From Flavobacterium sp. FEMGT703F (GTDB taxonomy: Bacteria; Bacteroidota; Bacteroidia; Flavobacteriales; Flavobacteriaceae), in contig PGCN01000016.1 of the NCBI GenBank assembly GCA_002786385.1, positions 124,001-188,000 on the forward strand: DNA of 64,000 bases, written 5' to 3'. This document shows positions 27,440-36,431 of the stretch, piece by piece. The position numbers and the translations under genes were made by a program. The notes under the pieces were generated by a model. That model was not told the origin of the DNA. It searched no databases and saw only the letters and a list, made by a program, of their open reading frames with translations. How positions within the stretch are numbered: position 1 is the first letter of the stretch; the number at the start of each line of letters is the position of its first letter.

Positions 27440-28606
27440 TTAAAAAAGGCCAACAAAGGGTTTAGTATTAATCCCAATGGACTCTGCATCAAATGCTAGT
27501 TTATGTTTAAGTAAAGCGGCATATACACTTCTAAAATCGATTTGGTGTTTGAGATCGCCTTCGTCCAAATCGGATAAATTTGGATTGTTACCCAACACTT
27601 TTCCTTGATTGCTACCGCCAATTATAAACATCGGTGCTGCCGTTCCGTGATCGGTTCCGTTGCCGTTGTCTTTTACTCTTCTGCCAAATTCCGAAAAAAC
27701 AACCAAAGTTACATTTTGCAACAAGTTGGCTGTTTTTAAGTCGCTGTAAAAACTATAAACAGCCGCATCTAACTCTTCTAAATTGCTTTGGTGTATAGCT
27801 AATTGATTGTCGTGAGTGTCATAACCGTTTTGAGAAGTGTAATACACCTTAGAGTTCAAATTGCCTTTGATAAGTCTAGCTATCCATTCTAAGTTCTTTC
27901 CTAAATTGGTTTTAGGATAACTTATTTCTGTAGTCGATTTAGCCAGTGCTTGTTGAATTTCCGCTGAGCCTTCGGTAACGGAATTCGCAATTTTCCGGAC
28001 AAAATCCAATTGCGGATTGTCGGATAGTTTTATGTTTTCGTCTTTATCATTTCGAATTTTAAAACGATTTGGATCTTTCACTGTGATAAAGTTGGGTTCG
28101 TTGCCTTTCAAAGCCAAATTGTCTATGGTATCCAAATTGATTCCCGCAGTTGGTTGGTGTTCTTTGCATTGTAAATCCAAGTAGCGACCTAGCCAACCTT
28201 CATTTAAGTAATGGTTTGAATCCGAGGCCGTTTGCCAGATTTCCTGACTCCGAAAATGCGAACGATTGGGATTAGGATAGCCCACATTTTGCAGTATTGT
28301 TAAGTCGCCTTTTTCTTGTATCTCGGCAAAATTTTTCAAAGCCGGATGGAAAGCCATACCGTTGTTTTTCGAGATAATATTGTCCTTAGAAAGGGCAATT
28401 TTGGTTCTCATTTCGTAATACAACGGGTTGTCGTAAGGAATAAAAGTATTCAGCCCGTCGTTACCGCCATTGAGTTGTATAAATACTAGACATTGTTCGC
28501 CTTTTACCAAACCGGGCTGATTCCCAAACGCATGAAGAAAGTTCGGTAACAATAATGTACCGCCTGTAAAAGTACCTGTTAGGGTTAAAAAGTTTCTTCT
28601 GTTCAT
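27440..28606 (-). CDS. DUF1501 protein with Tat-like signal
   Basis: 388 aa. It begins MNRRNFLTLTGTFTGGTLLL, a twin-arginine-type signal. The following FIQLNGGNDGLNTFIPYDNP and VVFSEFGRRVKDNGNGTDHG are typical of DUF1501 (alkaline-phosphatase-superfamily fold). These proteins are nearly always paired with DUF1800, as here (2 bp upstream). Probably exported; substrate unknown. Confidence 0.9.
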   Translation of the reverse strand: MNRRNFLTLTGTFTGGTLLLPNFLHAFGNQPGLVKGEQCLVFIQLNGGNDGLNTFIPYDNPLYYEMRTKIALSKDNIISKNNGMAFHPALKNFAEIQEKGDLTILQNVGYPNPNRSHFRSQEIWQTASDSNHYLNEGWLGRYLDLQCKEHQPTAGINLDTIDNLALKGNEPNFITVKDPNRFKIRNDKDENIKLSDNPQLDFVRKIANSVTEGSAEIQQALAKSTTEISYPKTNLGKNLEWIARLIKGNLNSKVYYTSQNGYDTHDNQLAIHQSNLEELDAAVYSFYSDLKTANLLQNVTLVVFSEFGRRVKDNGNGTDHGTAAPMFIIGGSNQGKVLGNNPNLSDLDEGDLKHQIDFRSVYAALLKHKLAFDAESIGINTKPFVGLF

Positions 28607-28608
28607 CC

Positions 28609-29994
28609 TTAAATGATTTGAAATTCGGGTGTTTTGATCATCGCATTGAACAATCTAAGTACAGCGTTATCAGCATTTTCTGCTTTGGGATTGAAGTCAT
28701 ATTTCAAAATATTTTCCCATTCTTGTTGCCAATTTTCATCTTTTTTAAATAGCAATCTGTTGCTCAATTCAGAAATGATAGCTAAGTGATTACCGTTTTT
28801 ATTGTAGTTTACTTTTACGTTCAATTTAGGCATGCTTTCGGTCATGCTGTCTTCGGTAAACTGTATTCTTCGGTTCCAACTTCGACCGTCGCAAAGCAGA
28901 TCGGCTACATTATTTCGTTGCAAATAAATCTGCGAAGTCAACCACTCTTTCCCGCCATTCCAACCTTTTACATTGGGCTGGTTGAATAAATCCATGCCTT
29001 GTTGTTTCAAGAAGAAAGCTATAAGTTTTGGATTCATATTCGAGGCATTCAATTCGTGCATCAGTTGCAGTATGTATACCAACGGATCTTTGATTTTGTT
29101 TCCGGCATTGTCTTTCTGGAATTCTTCAGTAAAGATTTTGGTCAGCAATGGTTTTATTTCAAAATTTACTTTTCTGAAATAATCCCCGTAGTAGTTTACC
29201 AATGTTTCGGTCGGCGAATCGTAAACGAACCACTGCAATATTTTTCGAGTGAGTAAATAAGGTACCGCCTTTTGCTCGAAAATAATATCTATCAAGTCAT
29301 CCGCTTTGAATTTGCCGGTTTTGCCAAAATAGGTGATAGTGTCATTGTTTTCCAGCAATTTTCGATAAACCGCTTTGTCTTCGCCAAGATTTAATCCGGC
29401 CAAACCTTTAGCGCCGTTTTTGATGTCTTCTTCTGAATAATTTCCAATACCCAAGGTGAAAAGCTCTAACAATTCACGACTCAAATTTTCATTGATTTTC
29501 TCTCGCCGGTTGTCAACATTATCCAAATAGCGAACCATAGCATTGGTTTGTAATACTAGCTTGGTAAGGGTTTTAAAATTCCCGAAAGCCTGTTCTCGTA
29601 AGAGTTGGTTGTGTTGGAAAATCCAATGGTTGACTTTTACCTTTTGGTAGGTCGATACAAAATGATTGTGCCAAAAGCAAGTCATTTTTTCCCGCAATGG
29701 AAATTCTTCTGAACGCATTTTCTCAATCCACCACGACTTCATTTCAAATGAAACTTGGAGCTCCTTTTTGAGCATTTCTTTAGTTTCTTCGGCGGAACTG
29801 TTTTGCAAGGCTTGTCTCTTCGCTCTTAATGCCTGCAGCGTTTTCGGGCTGTCCTTTAAAAAATCCGGGATTTCTTGGCTGAATTTTGACCCATAGGAGG
29901 CTTCGAGAAATTGCTCCAATCCCATTGTAGCAATGAGTGGGCTTTGCTTTCCAGAAAAGCCTAAACGAATCGACCAAAGGTTGTGTTTGTCCAT
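28609..29994 (-). CDS. DUF1800 family protein
   Basis: 461 aa, largely helical. It has the DUF1800 hallmarks KMTCFWHNHFVS, RELLELFTLGIGNYSEEDI and PNVKGWNGGKEWL. Paired with DUF1501 immediately downstream and the 270-aa protein 1 bp upstream. Biochemical role is not established. Confidence 0.9.
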   Translation of the reverse strand: MDKHNLWSIRLGFSGKQSPLIATMGLEQFLEASYGSKFSQEIPDFLKDSPKTLQALRAKRQALQNSSAEETKEMLKKELQVSFEMKSWWIEKMRSEEFPLREKMTCFWHNHFVSTYQKVKVNHWIFQHNQLLREQAFGNFKTLTKLVLQTNAMVRYLDNVDNRREKINENLSRELLELFTLGIGNYSEEDIKNGAKGLAGLNLGEDKAVYRKLLENNDTITYFGKTGKFKADDLIDIIFEQKAVPYLLTRKILQWFVYDSPTETLVNYYGDYFRKVNFEIKPLLTKIFTEEFQKDNAGNKIKDPLVYILQLMHELNASNMNPKLIAFFLKQQGMDLFNQPNVKGWNGGKEWLTSQIYLQRNNVADLLCDGRSWNRRIQFTEDSMTESMPKLNVKVNYNKNGNHLAIISELSNRLLFKKDENWQQEWENILKYDFNPKAENADNAVLRLFNAMIKTPEFQII

Positions 29995-29995
29995 T

Positions 29996-30808
29996 TTATC
30001 TTCGGCCTCTAACGGGCGTTCTTCTGGTTTTTACGACTTTTACAGTACCTCTTCTATTTTTATGAACTACAGTTGTGCCTCTTCTATTGTGAACCACAAG
30101 GGTAGAAGAATGGCGTCTTGGCGTGTATGCTCTTCTTGCTACTATTACACGTCTGCCAGCCGGCCGATAGTAAACACGATGTGGCGCACAATGAGCATAA
30201 AACACAGGATGTGCTATTGGACGCCAAGGTTTCCACCAACGAGGATAATAGCCCCAACGATAAGGGGAAACCCAAACTACATAACGAGGTCCGAATAAAA
30301 AGCGCACACTCGGCCAAAACCATACATTAACTGTGACTACTTGAACATCAGTCTCCAAAGCATTTGGTCCGCCTTTAGAAGGCTTCAGACTTTCTTTTTC
30401 TTCCGTAGGTTCGATTATGGAATTTTCAGGATATAAATCGGTATCGCCCTCAATTTGAAGTACTGCCTGATCTTCTCCTGTTTTTTCAATTCCGATGGTG
30501 GCGATGTCTTGTTTCTCTTTTTCATTGAGGTAAGTGCTTAGTACAATAACGTGTGAATTACCTTCTTTGATGTCTTCTACTACTATGTAATCAATATCGT
30601 CATCATTGTTGAGGTCAAGATTGTTTACATTATTATTTTCCTCATTTAGTAGTTTTTCAAATTCTTCTAATGAATTGGCTTTTTTAAACATGGCCAAAGC
30701 GCCTTCCAAACTAAAATCGTCACCGGTATTTACCGGACGATTGTCAACCTGACTAAATGCTGTGGCCATTCCCAAGACAACCAACAGCAGTGATAATTGT
30801 TTTTTCAT
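29996..30808 (-). CDS. Secreted protein with acidic N-half and Arg/Trp/Tyr-rich C-tail
   Basis: 270 aa with a signal peptide (MKKQLSLLLVVLGMATAFSQ). The first part is strongly acidic, including EF-hand-like DLNNDDDIDYIVVED. From about residue 165 it switches to aromatic and basic sequence (YRWGYYPRWWKPWRP) and ends in a poly-basic tail (TRRTPVRGRR). No named family. It is first in the operon with DUF1800 and DUF1501. The polar design suggests interaction with nucleic acid, polysaccharide or the cell wall. Confidence 0.75.
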   Translation of the reverse strand: MKKQLSLLLVVLGMATAFSQVDNRPVNTGDDFSLEGALAMFKKANSLEEFEKLLNEENNNVNNLDLNNDDDIDYIVVEDIKEGNSHVIVLSTYLNEKEKQDIATIGIEKTGEDQAVLQIEGDTDLYPENSIIEPTEEKESLKPSKGGPNALETDVQVVTVNVWFWPSVRFLFGPRYVVWVSPYRWGYYPRWWKPWRPIAHPVFYAHCAPHRVYYRPAGRRVIVARRAYTPRRHSSTLVVHNRRGTTVVHKNRRGTVKVVKTRRTPVRGRR

Positions 30809-30922
30809 ATCTAAAGAAGTTTTGAGGTAAGACCCATTTGTAAAGATAAGGTTTAAATACAGATCGATTTTTATCGATTTGTCAACAAATCGTATTTTAT
30901 TATCCTAAAAATAAAAATAATG

Positions 30923-30930
30923 TATCTTTG
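30923..30930 (+). promoter_or_regulatory. Bacteroidota -7 box (TATCTTTG)
   Basis: TATCTTTG matches TAnnTTTG, 18 bp before the ATG at 30949, giving a very short leader. The TTG at 30928, which would extend the ORF, lies within this box, so ATG 30949 is preferred as the start. Confidence 0.5.
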
Positions 30931-30948
30931 AACACAAATAATTGCATT

Positions 30949-32436
30949 ATGATTACTACCACTACCCAAACGGCATTAGAGCAGTATTTTCAACAGTTTC
31001 GTAAAGATATCATTGGTGTCGATCAAGTATTCGAGTCACCTTTCGGGATGAAAAAAATCATTTATACCGATTGGACAGCCAGTGGTAGATTATACCGCCC
31101 TATTGAGGAAAAACTGATGCATACGTTTGGTCCTTTTGTGGCTAACACGCATACAGAAACTACTGTTTCGGGAACTGCTATGACTATGGCGTATCATGAA
31201 GCACGTCATATCATTAAAAAACATGTCAATGCCAATGAAAATGATGTATTGATTAATGACGGCACGGGAATGACCGGTGTAGTGAACAAGTTCCAAAGAA
31301 TCCTTGGTTTGAGAATTCCTGAGAATCTGAAAGCGTTTGCTACCATTCCGGATGAAGTAAAACCGATAGTTTTCATTTCCCACATGGAACACCATTCCAA
31401 CCAAACTTCTTGGCTCGAATCTATAGCTGATGTTGTCGTAATTCCTGCTAATGAAGAAGGCTTATTGTGTATGGAATCGCTTAAGTCTTTGTTGGAAAAA
31501 TACCAAGACAGAAGTTTTAAAATTGCTTCCATAACGTCGTGTTCCAATGTCACCGGTATTCAAACGCCGTATCATGAAGTCGCCAAATTAATGCACGAAA
31601 ATAAAGGCGTTTGCTTTGTTGATTTTGCGTGTTCCGGACCTTATGTAGATATTAATATGCATCCTGATGAGGAAAGTTACTTGGATGCTATTTTCTTTTC
31701 TCCTCACAAATTTTTGGGTGGGCCAGGCACTTCCGGAGTATTGATTTTTAACAAGAATCTCTATAAGAATAACGTACCCGATTGTCCGGGTGGCGGAACG
31801 GTATCATGGACAAATCCTTGGGGAGAACACAAGTATATTGACAACATTGAAGATAGAGAAGATGGCGGAACGCCCGGCTTTTTACAGGTAATAAAGACTG
31901 CTTTAGCCATTCAGTTGAAAGAGCAAATGGGTGTAAAAAACATCTTGGAAAGAGAGCATGAATTGGTGGATTATGTTTTTTCGGAGTTGGGTAATATCAG
32001 CAATTTACATATACTGGCAGGACAACATCGGGATAGGTTGGGTGTGATTTCGTTTTACATAGATGACTTGCATTACAACTTAGGTGTAAAATTATTGAAC
32101 GATCGTTTCGGTATTCAAACTCGTGGTGGTTGCAGTTGTGCCGGTACATACGGACACTATTTGTTGCATGTAGATCAGGAAACCTCACACGATCTGGTGT
32201 GCCAAATTACTTCAGGCGATTTGATTAAAAAACCGGGATGGATCAGAATGTCGATTCACCCAACCACAACCACTGAGGAAATTCAGTTTGTTTGTGATAG
32301 CATTAAAGCCTTAGCTGAAAATCATGCTGATTGGGGCAAAGACTACCAATACAATGCAAAGAGTAATGAGTTTATCCATCAAAATGCCAAACAGGCCGAG
32401 AAGCAAATGGTGAAATCTTGGTTTAATCAGGGCTAG
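30949..32436 (+). CDS. Class V aminotransferase (cysteine-desulfurase-like fold)
   Basis: 495 aa, PLP enzyme. The PLP Lys is K254 in FFSPHKFLGGPGTSG, with ISHMEHHSNQTSWLE and FVDFACSGPYVDIN upstream. RGGCSCAGTYGHYLL near the C-terminus contains a Cys-rich loop in the region where desulfurases carry their active Cys. Probably a transaminase or desulfurase; the substrate cannot be set from sequence. Confidence 0.88.
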   Translation: MITTTTQTALEQYFQQFRKDIIGVDQVFESPFGMKKIIYTDWTASGRLYRPIEEKLMHTFGPFVANTHTETTVSGTAMTMAYHEARHIIKKHVNANENDVLINDGTGMTGVVNKFQRILGLRIPENLKAFATIPDEVKPIVFISHMEHHSNQTSWLESIADVVVIPANEEGLLCMESLKSLLEKYQDRSFKIASITSCSNVTGIQTPYHEVAKLMHENKGVCFVDFACSGPYVDINMHPDEESYLDAIFFSPHKFLGGPGTSGVLIFNKNLYKNNVPDCPGGGTVSWTNPWGEHKYIDNIEDREDGGTPGFLQVIKTALAIQLKEQMGVKNILEREHELVDYVFSELGNISNLHILAGQHRDRLGVISFYIDDLHYNLGVKLLNDRFGIQTRGGCSCAGTYGHYLLHVDQETSHDLVCQITSGDLIKKPGWIRMSIHPTTTTEEIQFVCDSIKALAENHADWGKDYQYNAKSNEFIHQNAKQAEKQMVKSWFNQG

Positions 32437-32452
32437 TGCAGTAAGTTTTTTG

Positions 32453-33325
32453 TTATTTTTTCTTGTGTTTCCATCGTTTGTGTGTCCACAAGTAATACTC
32501 CGGCGCTTCTAAAATTTGTTTTTCAACCCGACGTAAAAACTCATCTGAAATTTGATAGTTCGGCACTGTTGACGGTTCGTCGAACATGGTTTCGAACGTT
32601 GCCTGGTAATAGCCGCGTTTGATCTTTTTTACCTTCAGGAAAATCACGTTCATATCAAATCTTTTGACTAACATTTCCGCTCCGGTATGCACCGGTGTTT
32701 CAATACCCATAAAAGTACCCCAATGGTGTGTTTTACTGAGTTGAGGCGATTGGTCGCTGGCAAATCCGTAAAGCCCTAAGTGCTTGTCACGGTAGTTTTT
32801 TTCGATGGTCGGAATAGTTTCACTAGTGGTAATTAACACTGCTTTAAACTTTAATCGAATGTCTTTGACCAATTTATCAAAGTGTTTGTTGGCGATTTTT
32901 TTATAAATAGCGTAGCTTGTTAATGAGCTGTACTTGTTCAAAGAAATGGCCCATTCATAACTGGCATAATGTGCCATCATTACGGCGATGCTTTTGCCCT
33001 CTTTTTCCATATGGGTTAAAGTTTCCAAATTGGTAAAAGTGAATCGCTTGTCCATTTCTTTCTCGGATAGCGACATGGTTTTAATCATTTCCAAAAACAT
33101 ATCACACAAATGATGGTATGATTTTTTTTCGATAACCAATCGCTCTTTTGCATTCAATTGCGGTAATGCAATGGCTAAGTTATGGCGCACTATTTTTTTT
33201 CGATAGCCGATAATATGGTAAACCAATATATAAACAATATCAGAAATTAGATAAAGAATGCGAAATGGTAAAATGGAGATGAACCAGATAAAAGGATATA
33301 ATAGAAAAAAGACTAGTAGTTGCAT
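32453..33325 (-). CDS. Lysophospholipid/lipid A acyltransferase (LpxL/HtrB family)
   Basis: 290 aa from ATG at 33325; the ORF to 33343 would use TTG. N-terminal TM anchor, then the HX4(D/E) catalytic site in MMAHYASYEWAI, and FASDQSPQL as a second conserved block. It adds an acyl chain to lipid A or a related lipid. The C-terminus WTHKRWKHKKK is typical of the family. Convergent with the aminotransferase. Confidence 0.9.
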   Translation of the reverse strand: MQLLVFFLLYPFIWFISILPFRILYLISDIVYILVYHIIGYRKKIVRHNLAIALPQLNAKERLVIEKKSYHHLCDMFLEMIKTMSLSEKEMDKRFTFTNLETLTHMEKEGKSIAVMMAHYASYEWAISLNKYSSLTSYAIYKKIANKHFDKLVKDIRLKFKAVLITTSETIPTIEKNYRDKHLGLYGFASDQSPQLSKTHHWGTFMGIETPVHTGAEMLVKRFDMNVIFLKVKKIKRGYYQATFETMFDEPSTVPNYQISDEFLRRVEKQILEAPEYYLWTHKRWKHKKK

Positions 33326-33453
33326 GCCGCTTATTTTGTGCAAATATAAAGTTTAATGCGATTTTATCCGATGCATATTAGCAAAACCTGAGGAAGTATT
33401 GCTAATTTTACGCGACAGACTTTTACGCCAACAATAAAAGAATCTATTTGTTT

Positions 33454-34083
33454 ATGGGAAACCAATTTTTATGGGCTTTGATTATAGCCAATGTACTCAT
33501 CAGCTTTAAAGGGTTTAACGATACGCTTTTTTATCGAAAATACCTTTTTCATGTCGGTAGCATCAGAGCAGGTGAGCAAATCCGAATGATCAGTTCCGGC
33601 TTTTTACATGCCGATGAAATACATTTGGCTTTCAATATGATTACGCTCTATTCTTTTGCGCCTATTGTCATTACTTTTCTGGGCGGCTGGTCTTTTTTGT
33701 TGATTTATTTCGGGAGTTTAATTTTCGGGAATTTATTAACCATGGTCATACACGGTAATAATTACAGCTACAGCGCAGTAGGTGCTTCGGGAGCGGTTAC
33801 CGGTATTATTTATGCAGCCATTTTATTGTTTCCTCAAATGCAGATTTACGGTTTTATTCCGGGTTATGTTTTTGGGGTTTTATATTTGCTGTATTCTATT
33901 TACGGGATGCGTGCCAAGAACGATAATATCGGACATACGGCTCATTTTGGCGGTGCTATCGGCGGTTATGTTATTACCCTGCTGAAAGAACCGGTTTTGC
34001 TTCAAACCAATACCCAATTGGTAATAGTATTGGCCATTCCTATTGTAATTCTTTTTGTAATGGCCAAACAAGGGAAGCTATAA
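33454..34083 (+). CDS. Rhomboid-family intramembrane serine protease
   Basis: 209 aa, six TM helices. Catalytic Ser112 is in AVGASGAVTG and the His164 partner in HTAHFGGAIGG. Start at ATG 33454 (the extended frame begins with TTG). Substrates unknown. It is divergent from the acyltransferase and 50 bp before the SIMPL gene. Confidence 0.92.
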   Translation: MGNQFLWALIIANVLISFKGFNDTLFYRKYLFHVGSIRAGEQIRMISSGFLHADEIHLAFNMITLYSFAPIVITFLGGWSFLLIYFGSLIFGNLLTMVIHGNNYSYSAVGASGAVTGIIYAAILLFPQMQIYGFIPGYVFGVLYLLYSIYGMRAKNDNIGHTAHFGGAIGGYVITLLKEPVLLQTNTQLVIVLAIPIVILFVMAKQGKL

Positions 34084-34133
34084 TTGGCATAACTTTTGAA
34101 ATCGGAAGTTTATAAATTTAAATCAATCATATC

Positions 34134-34832
34134 ATGAAAAAAACAGCAGTAATTTTGGCTTTGTTGGTGATGGGAATCACCCAAGCGCAAGTGCAGGAGC
34201 AAAAGGCAGTAGTACCACAAATTTCAGTTACCGGTGAAGGTAAAATCAAAGTGGTTCCAGATCAGGCAGTAGTTACTGTAGGTTTTCAAAACACCGGTAA
34301 AGATGCCAAAGAAGTAAAAACACTTAATGATGAGGTAGTGGATAAAGTAATTAAGTTTTTAAAGAAAAGCGGCATCCCTGCAACTGATTACAAAACCAAT
34401 AATGTTAGTTTGGGTAAGAACTACGATTATGAGAAAAAGAAGTATAATTTCCAAGCGAATCAAACCTTAACAATTGCCTTAAAAGATCTTTCTAAATACG
34501 ATGAAATCATGATGGGCTTGAATGATGCCGGTATCAATAACATACAAGGAGTTGAGTTCAAATCCTCTAAAATGGAAGAACACGAAAGAGAAGCACGTAA
34601 AAAAGCAATGCTGAATGCCAAACAAAAAGCAGCTGATTACGTTAGTGTTTTAGGACAGAAAGTAGGAAAGGCGCTTTTAATTACAGATGCCTCTAACGTG
34701 TACTTTCCGCAACCTATGTACAAAGGCAATATGATGGCTATGGCAACCGAAGCGGATGCTGTTAGAGAAACACTAGCCATAGGTGAAATTGAAATCAACA
34801 CTACTGTAAGCGTTACTTTTGCTTTAGAATAA
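34134..34832 (+). CDS. SIMPL-domain periplasmic protein
   Basis: 232 aa with a signal peptide (MKKTAVILALLVMGITQAQ). The SIMPL (DUF541) fold is shown by ISVTGEGKIKVVPDQAVVTVGF, KKSGIPATDYKTNNVSL and ARKKAMLNAKQKAADYVSVLG. Function is poorly known (related BP26/OMP28). Followed by a strong terminator. Confidence 0.9.
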   Translation: MKKTAVILALLVMGITQAQVQEQKAVVPQISVTGEGKIKVVPDQAVVTVGFQNTGKDAKEVKTLNDEVVDKVIKFLKKSGIPATDYKTNNVSLGKNYDYEKKKYNFQANQTLTIALKDLSKYDEIMMGLNDAGINNIQGVEFKSSKMEEHEREARKKAMLNAKQKAADYVSVLGQKVGKALLITDASNVYFPQPMYKGNMMAMATEADAVRETLAIGEIEINTTVSVTFALE

Positions 34833-34853
34833 TTCAGAAATTCTGATAAATTA

Positions 34854-34887
34854 AAATCCCGTTTAGTTGTGCTAAACGGGATTTTTT
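34854..34887 (+). terminator. Strong rho-independent terminator
   Basis: A 13-bp perfect stem AAATCCCGTTTAG/CTAAACGGGATTT with a 5-nt loop and T-run after the SIMPL gene. Confidence 0.92.
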
Positions 34888-34903
34888 TATGTTTAAAAAG
34901 TGA

Positions 34904-35428
34904 TTATTTTGGTAATGGTGCACCCACGGCAACACTACATACATGTCCGGGTTGTCCGTGAGGTGGATTCATGCCCGGCGCAGTTGTGGTTTGCGCTGCG
35001 TTAGGTGTTAAAATAGCAGGAGCTGAATTATTGGGTTGTGCAGTCATATTAGGTGTTACTTGTTGCACAACAGCAGAACCAGCACCACTTGCCGGTTTCG
35101 TTTGTTTTGGCGAATTCAACGGAGCGCCAACAGCAATGTCACAACGATGTCCGGGTTGACCATGTGGTGGATTCATTCCCGGTTTAGTAGCCACGGGAGT
35201 TTGTGTCATCGTTACGGCTTGATTGCTGGTGGCAACGGGTTGTTGATTTTGTACGGGAGCATTTTGTATTACCGGTTGAGCACTTTGAGTAGGAATAGGT
35301 TGTACTCTCGGCATGATTATTTCTTTCGGTTTGGCATCGGTGGTGGTTGTACTTTCTTCTTCCTTTTTACAAGAAACGGCCAATAATGCAAAGCTCATTA
35401 CTGTCCCTAAAACAATTTTTGATTTCAT
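34904..35428 (-). CDS. Lipoprotein with duplicated PGMNPPHGQPGHxC motif
   Basis: 174 aa from ATG 35428. A lipoprotein signal ends FALLAVSCKKEEE (Cys19). The body is Pro/Gln/Thr-rich and disordered, carrying two copies of PGMNPPHGQPGHxCxxAVGAPL: one mid-protein, one at the very C-terminus. The His/Cys-rich motif looks like a metal-binding element and is, to my knowledge, common among flavobacteria without a known role. It is the last gene before the GC-rich island. Confidence 0.8.
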   Translation of the reverse strand: MKSKIVLGTVMSFALLAVSCKKEEESTTTTDAKPKEIIMPRVQPIPTQSAQPVIQNAPVQNQQPVATSNQAVTMTQTPVATKPGMNPPHGQPGHRCDIAVGAPLNSPKQTKPASGAGSAVVQQVTPNMTAQPNNSAPAILTPNAAQTTTAPGMNPPHGQPGHVCSVAVGAPLPK

Positions 35429-35639
35429 AACAAGTTCTTTTAGAAAACCAAAGATACTTTTTTTGATGGGATTGGCAAGAAAAATTATAATTTGAGAAAT
35501 TACCAAAACCGTTAATGTTTAAAAATATTTACTGCTACATTTTGTATCAGTAATTTTTTATAACATGTGGATGTATCAATGGATTATTTAAGTATAAAGT
35601 TCCGTTACGAGGTATGTAAAAAATATCCGGATTATGAAT

Positions 35640-35969
35640 CTACTTCCAAAATTTATTTTTTATATGATTTGGCTGATGGATGATTGTTATGTTTAGCATA
35701 AAGGCGAGTTTTAATTCGACAGAGTTTAAGTAAAACTCATTATGTTCAACTAAAAGGTAAACAGCATTTACGTTCACCAACTCCTGAATGTTCTTCCTGA
35801 GGGCTTCATTTCTGCTTAGCTCAGAATTGGTCATGTTATTAATCGGGTTGATAATTGTGGTGTTATATCCGCTCAGTTGCATCTCTGCTTTCTCGAATTT
35901 TTGAATATCATTCTTAGAGATAATTGGGGGGATGCTACCCAGAATGTAAATTTTATAGGATTCACTCAT
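35640..35969 (-). CDS. DUF4406-like protein (left bookend of island)
   Basis: 109 aa. YILGSIPP, FEKAEMQL, IINPINNM and NAVYLLVEHNEF correspond to the nucleoside-2'-deoxyribosyltransferase-like fold of DUF4406 (YISGP..., ...NP..., ...D.I..L). It has a clear paralogue at 57843-58142, and both follow a two-TM PH-like gene. The enzymatic activity is not known. On the minus strand it ends the leftward arm of the island. Confidence 0.7.
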   Translation of the reverse strand: MSESYKIYILGSIPPIISKNDIQKFEKAEMQLSGYNTTIINPINNMTNSELSRNEALRKNIQELVNVNAVYLLVEHNEFYLNSVELKLAFMLNITIIHQPNHIKNKFWK

Positions 35970-35980
35970 GAAATTTTGGC

Positions 35981-36397
35981 TTAAGATTGACGGAATAGAT
36001 TCTTGTACTGGTAAAAACTTTTAATAAAGGCTTCTGCGTCAGCTTTTTTTGTTTTATCAATCTTCATGAAGGAAACTTTAACAGCTTCAAAAGTTAATTG
36101 TAGATAATAATCCTGCTGTTTGATTAAAATTGCTACGCAAAGCAACACGAGTCCAATGATTGAAAGTATGCTGGAAAAGTGCAATATAAGTCCATCATAT
36201 ATAATCAGAGATGCAGCCATAAACCCAAAGATTTTATTAAAGAAAAGGTTTCGCTGTATCTTCACTTCAATAAAAACCACCTCGTTTAGCGGTATTTCCT
36301 TTTGATCCATTCCATATATTGTGAAATGGCGGTCTTTTATAACTCCGATACTATTACGGAAAAGGTCAAAGTCAGTTGTTTCTTTCTTTACGGTCAT
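35981..36397 (-). CDS. Two-TM PH-like membrane protein (left bookend of island)
   Basis: 138 aa. A beta-rich N-terminal part (NSIGVIKDRHFTIYG) and a hydrophobic hairpin near residues 50-90 (IFGFMAASLIIYDGLILHFSS and LSIIGLVLLCVAI) precede a further beta-rich part ending in a helix. This pattern fits a bacterial PH-like domain interrupted by two TM helices. The protein at 57367-57813 has the same plan and the shared NSIG(V/A)I start. It lies 11 bp upstream of the DUF4406-like gene. Confidence 0.65.
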   Translation of the reverse strand: MTVKKETTDFDLFRNSIGVIKDRHFTIYGMDQKEIPLNEVVFIEVKIQRNLFFNKIFGFMAASLIIYDGLILHFSSILSIIGLVLLCVAILIKQQDYYLQLTFEAVKVSFMKIDKTKKADAEAFIKSFYQYKNLFRQS

Positions 36398-36431
36398 TTG
36401 ATTTTTTTTTTTTAATATTCTGCTGTCTTAA

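Noticed and set aside
30084..30330. ORFs within the 270-aa gene on both strands
   Set aside because: They cover the Arg/Trp-rich tail in other frames and have no independent support.
35640..36397. Toxin-antitoxin pair
   Set aside because: Two small genes in tandem, but one has two TM helices and the other a DUF4406-like fold; no antitoxin-type DNA-binding motif.
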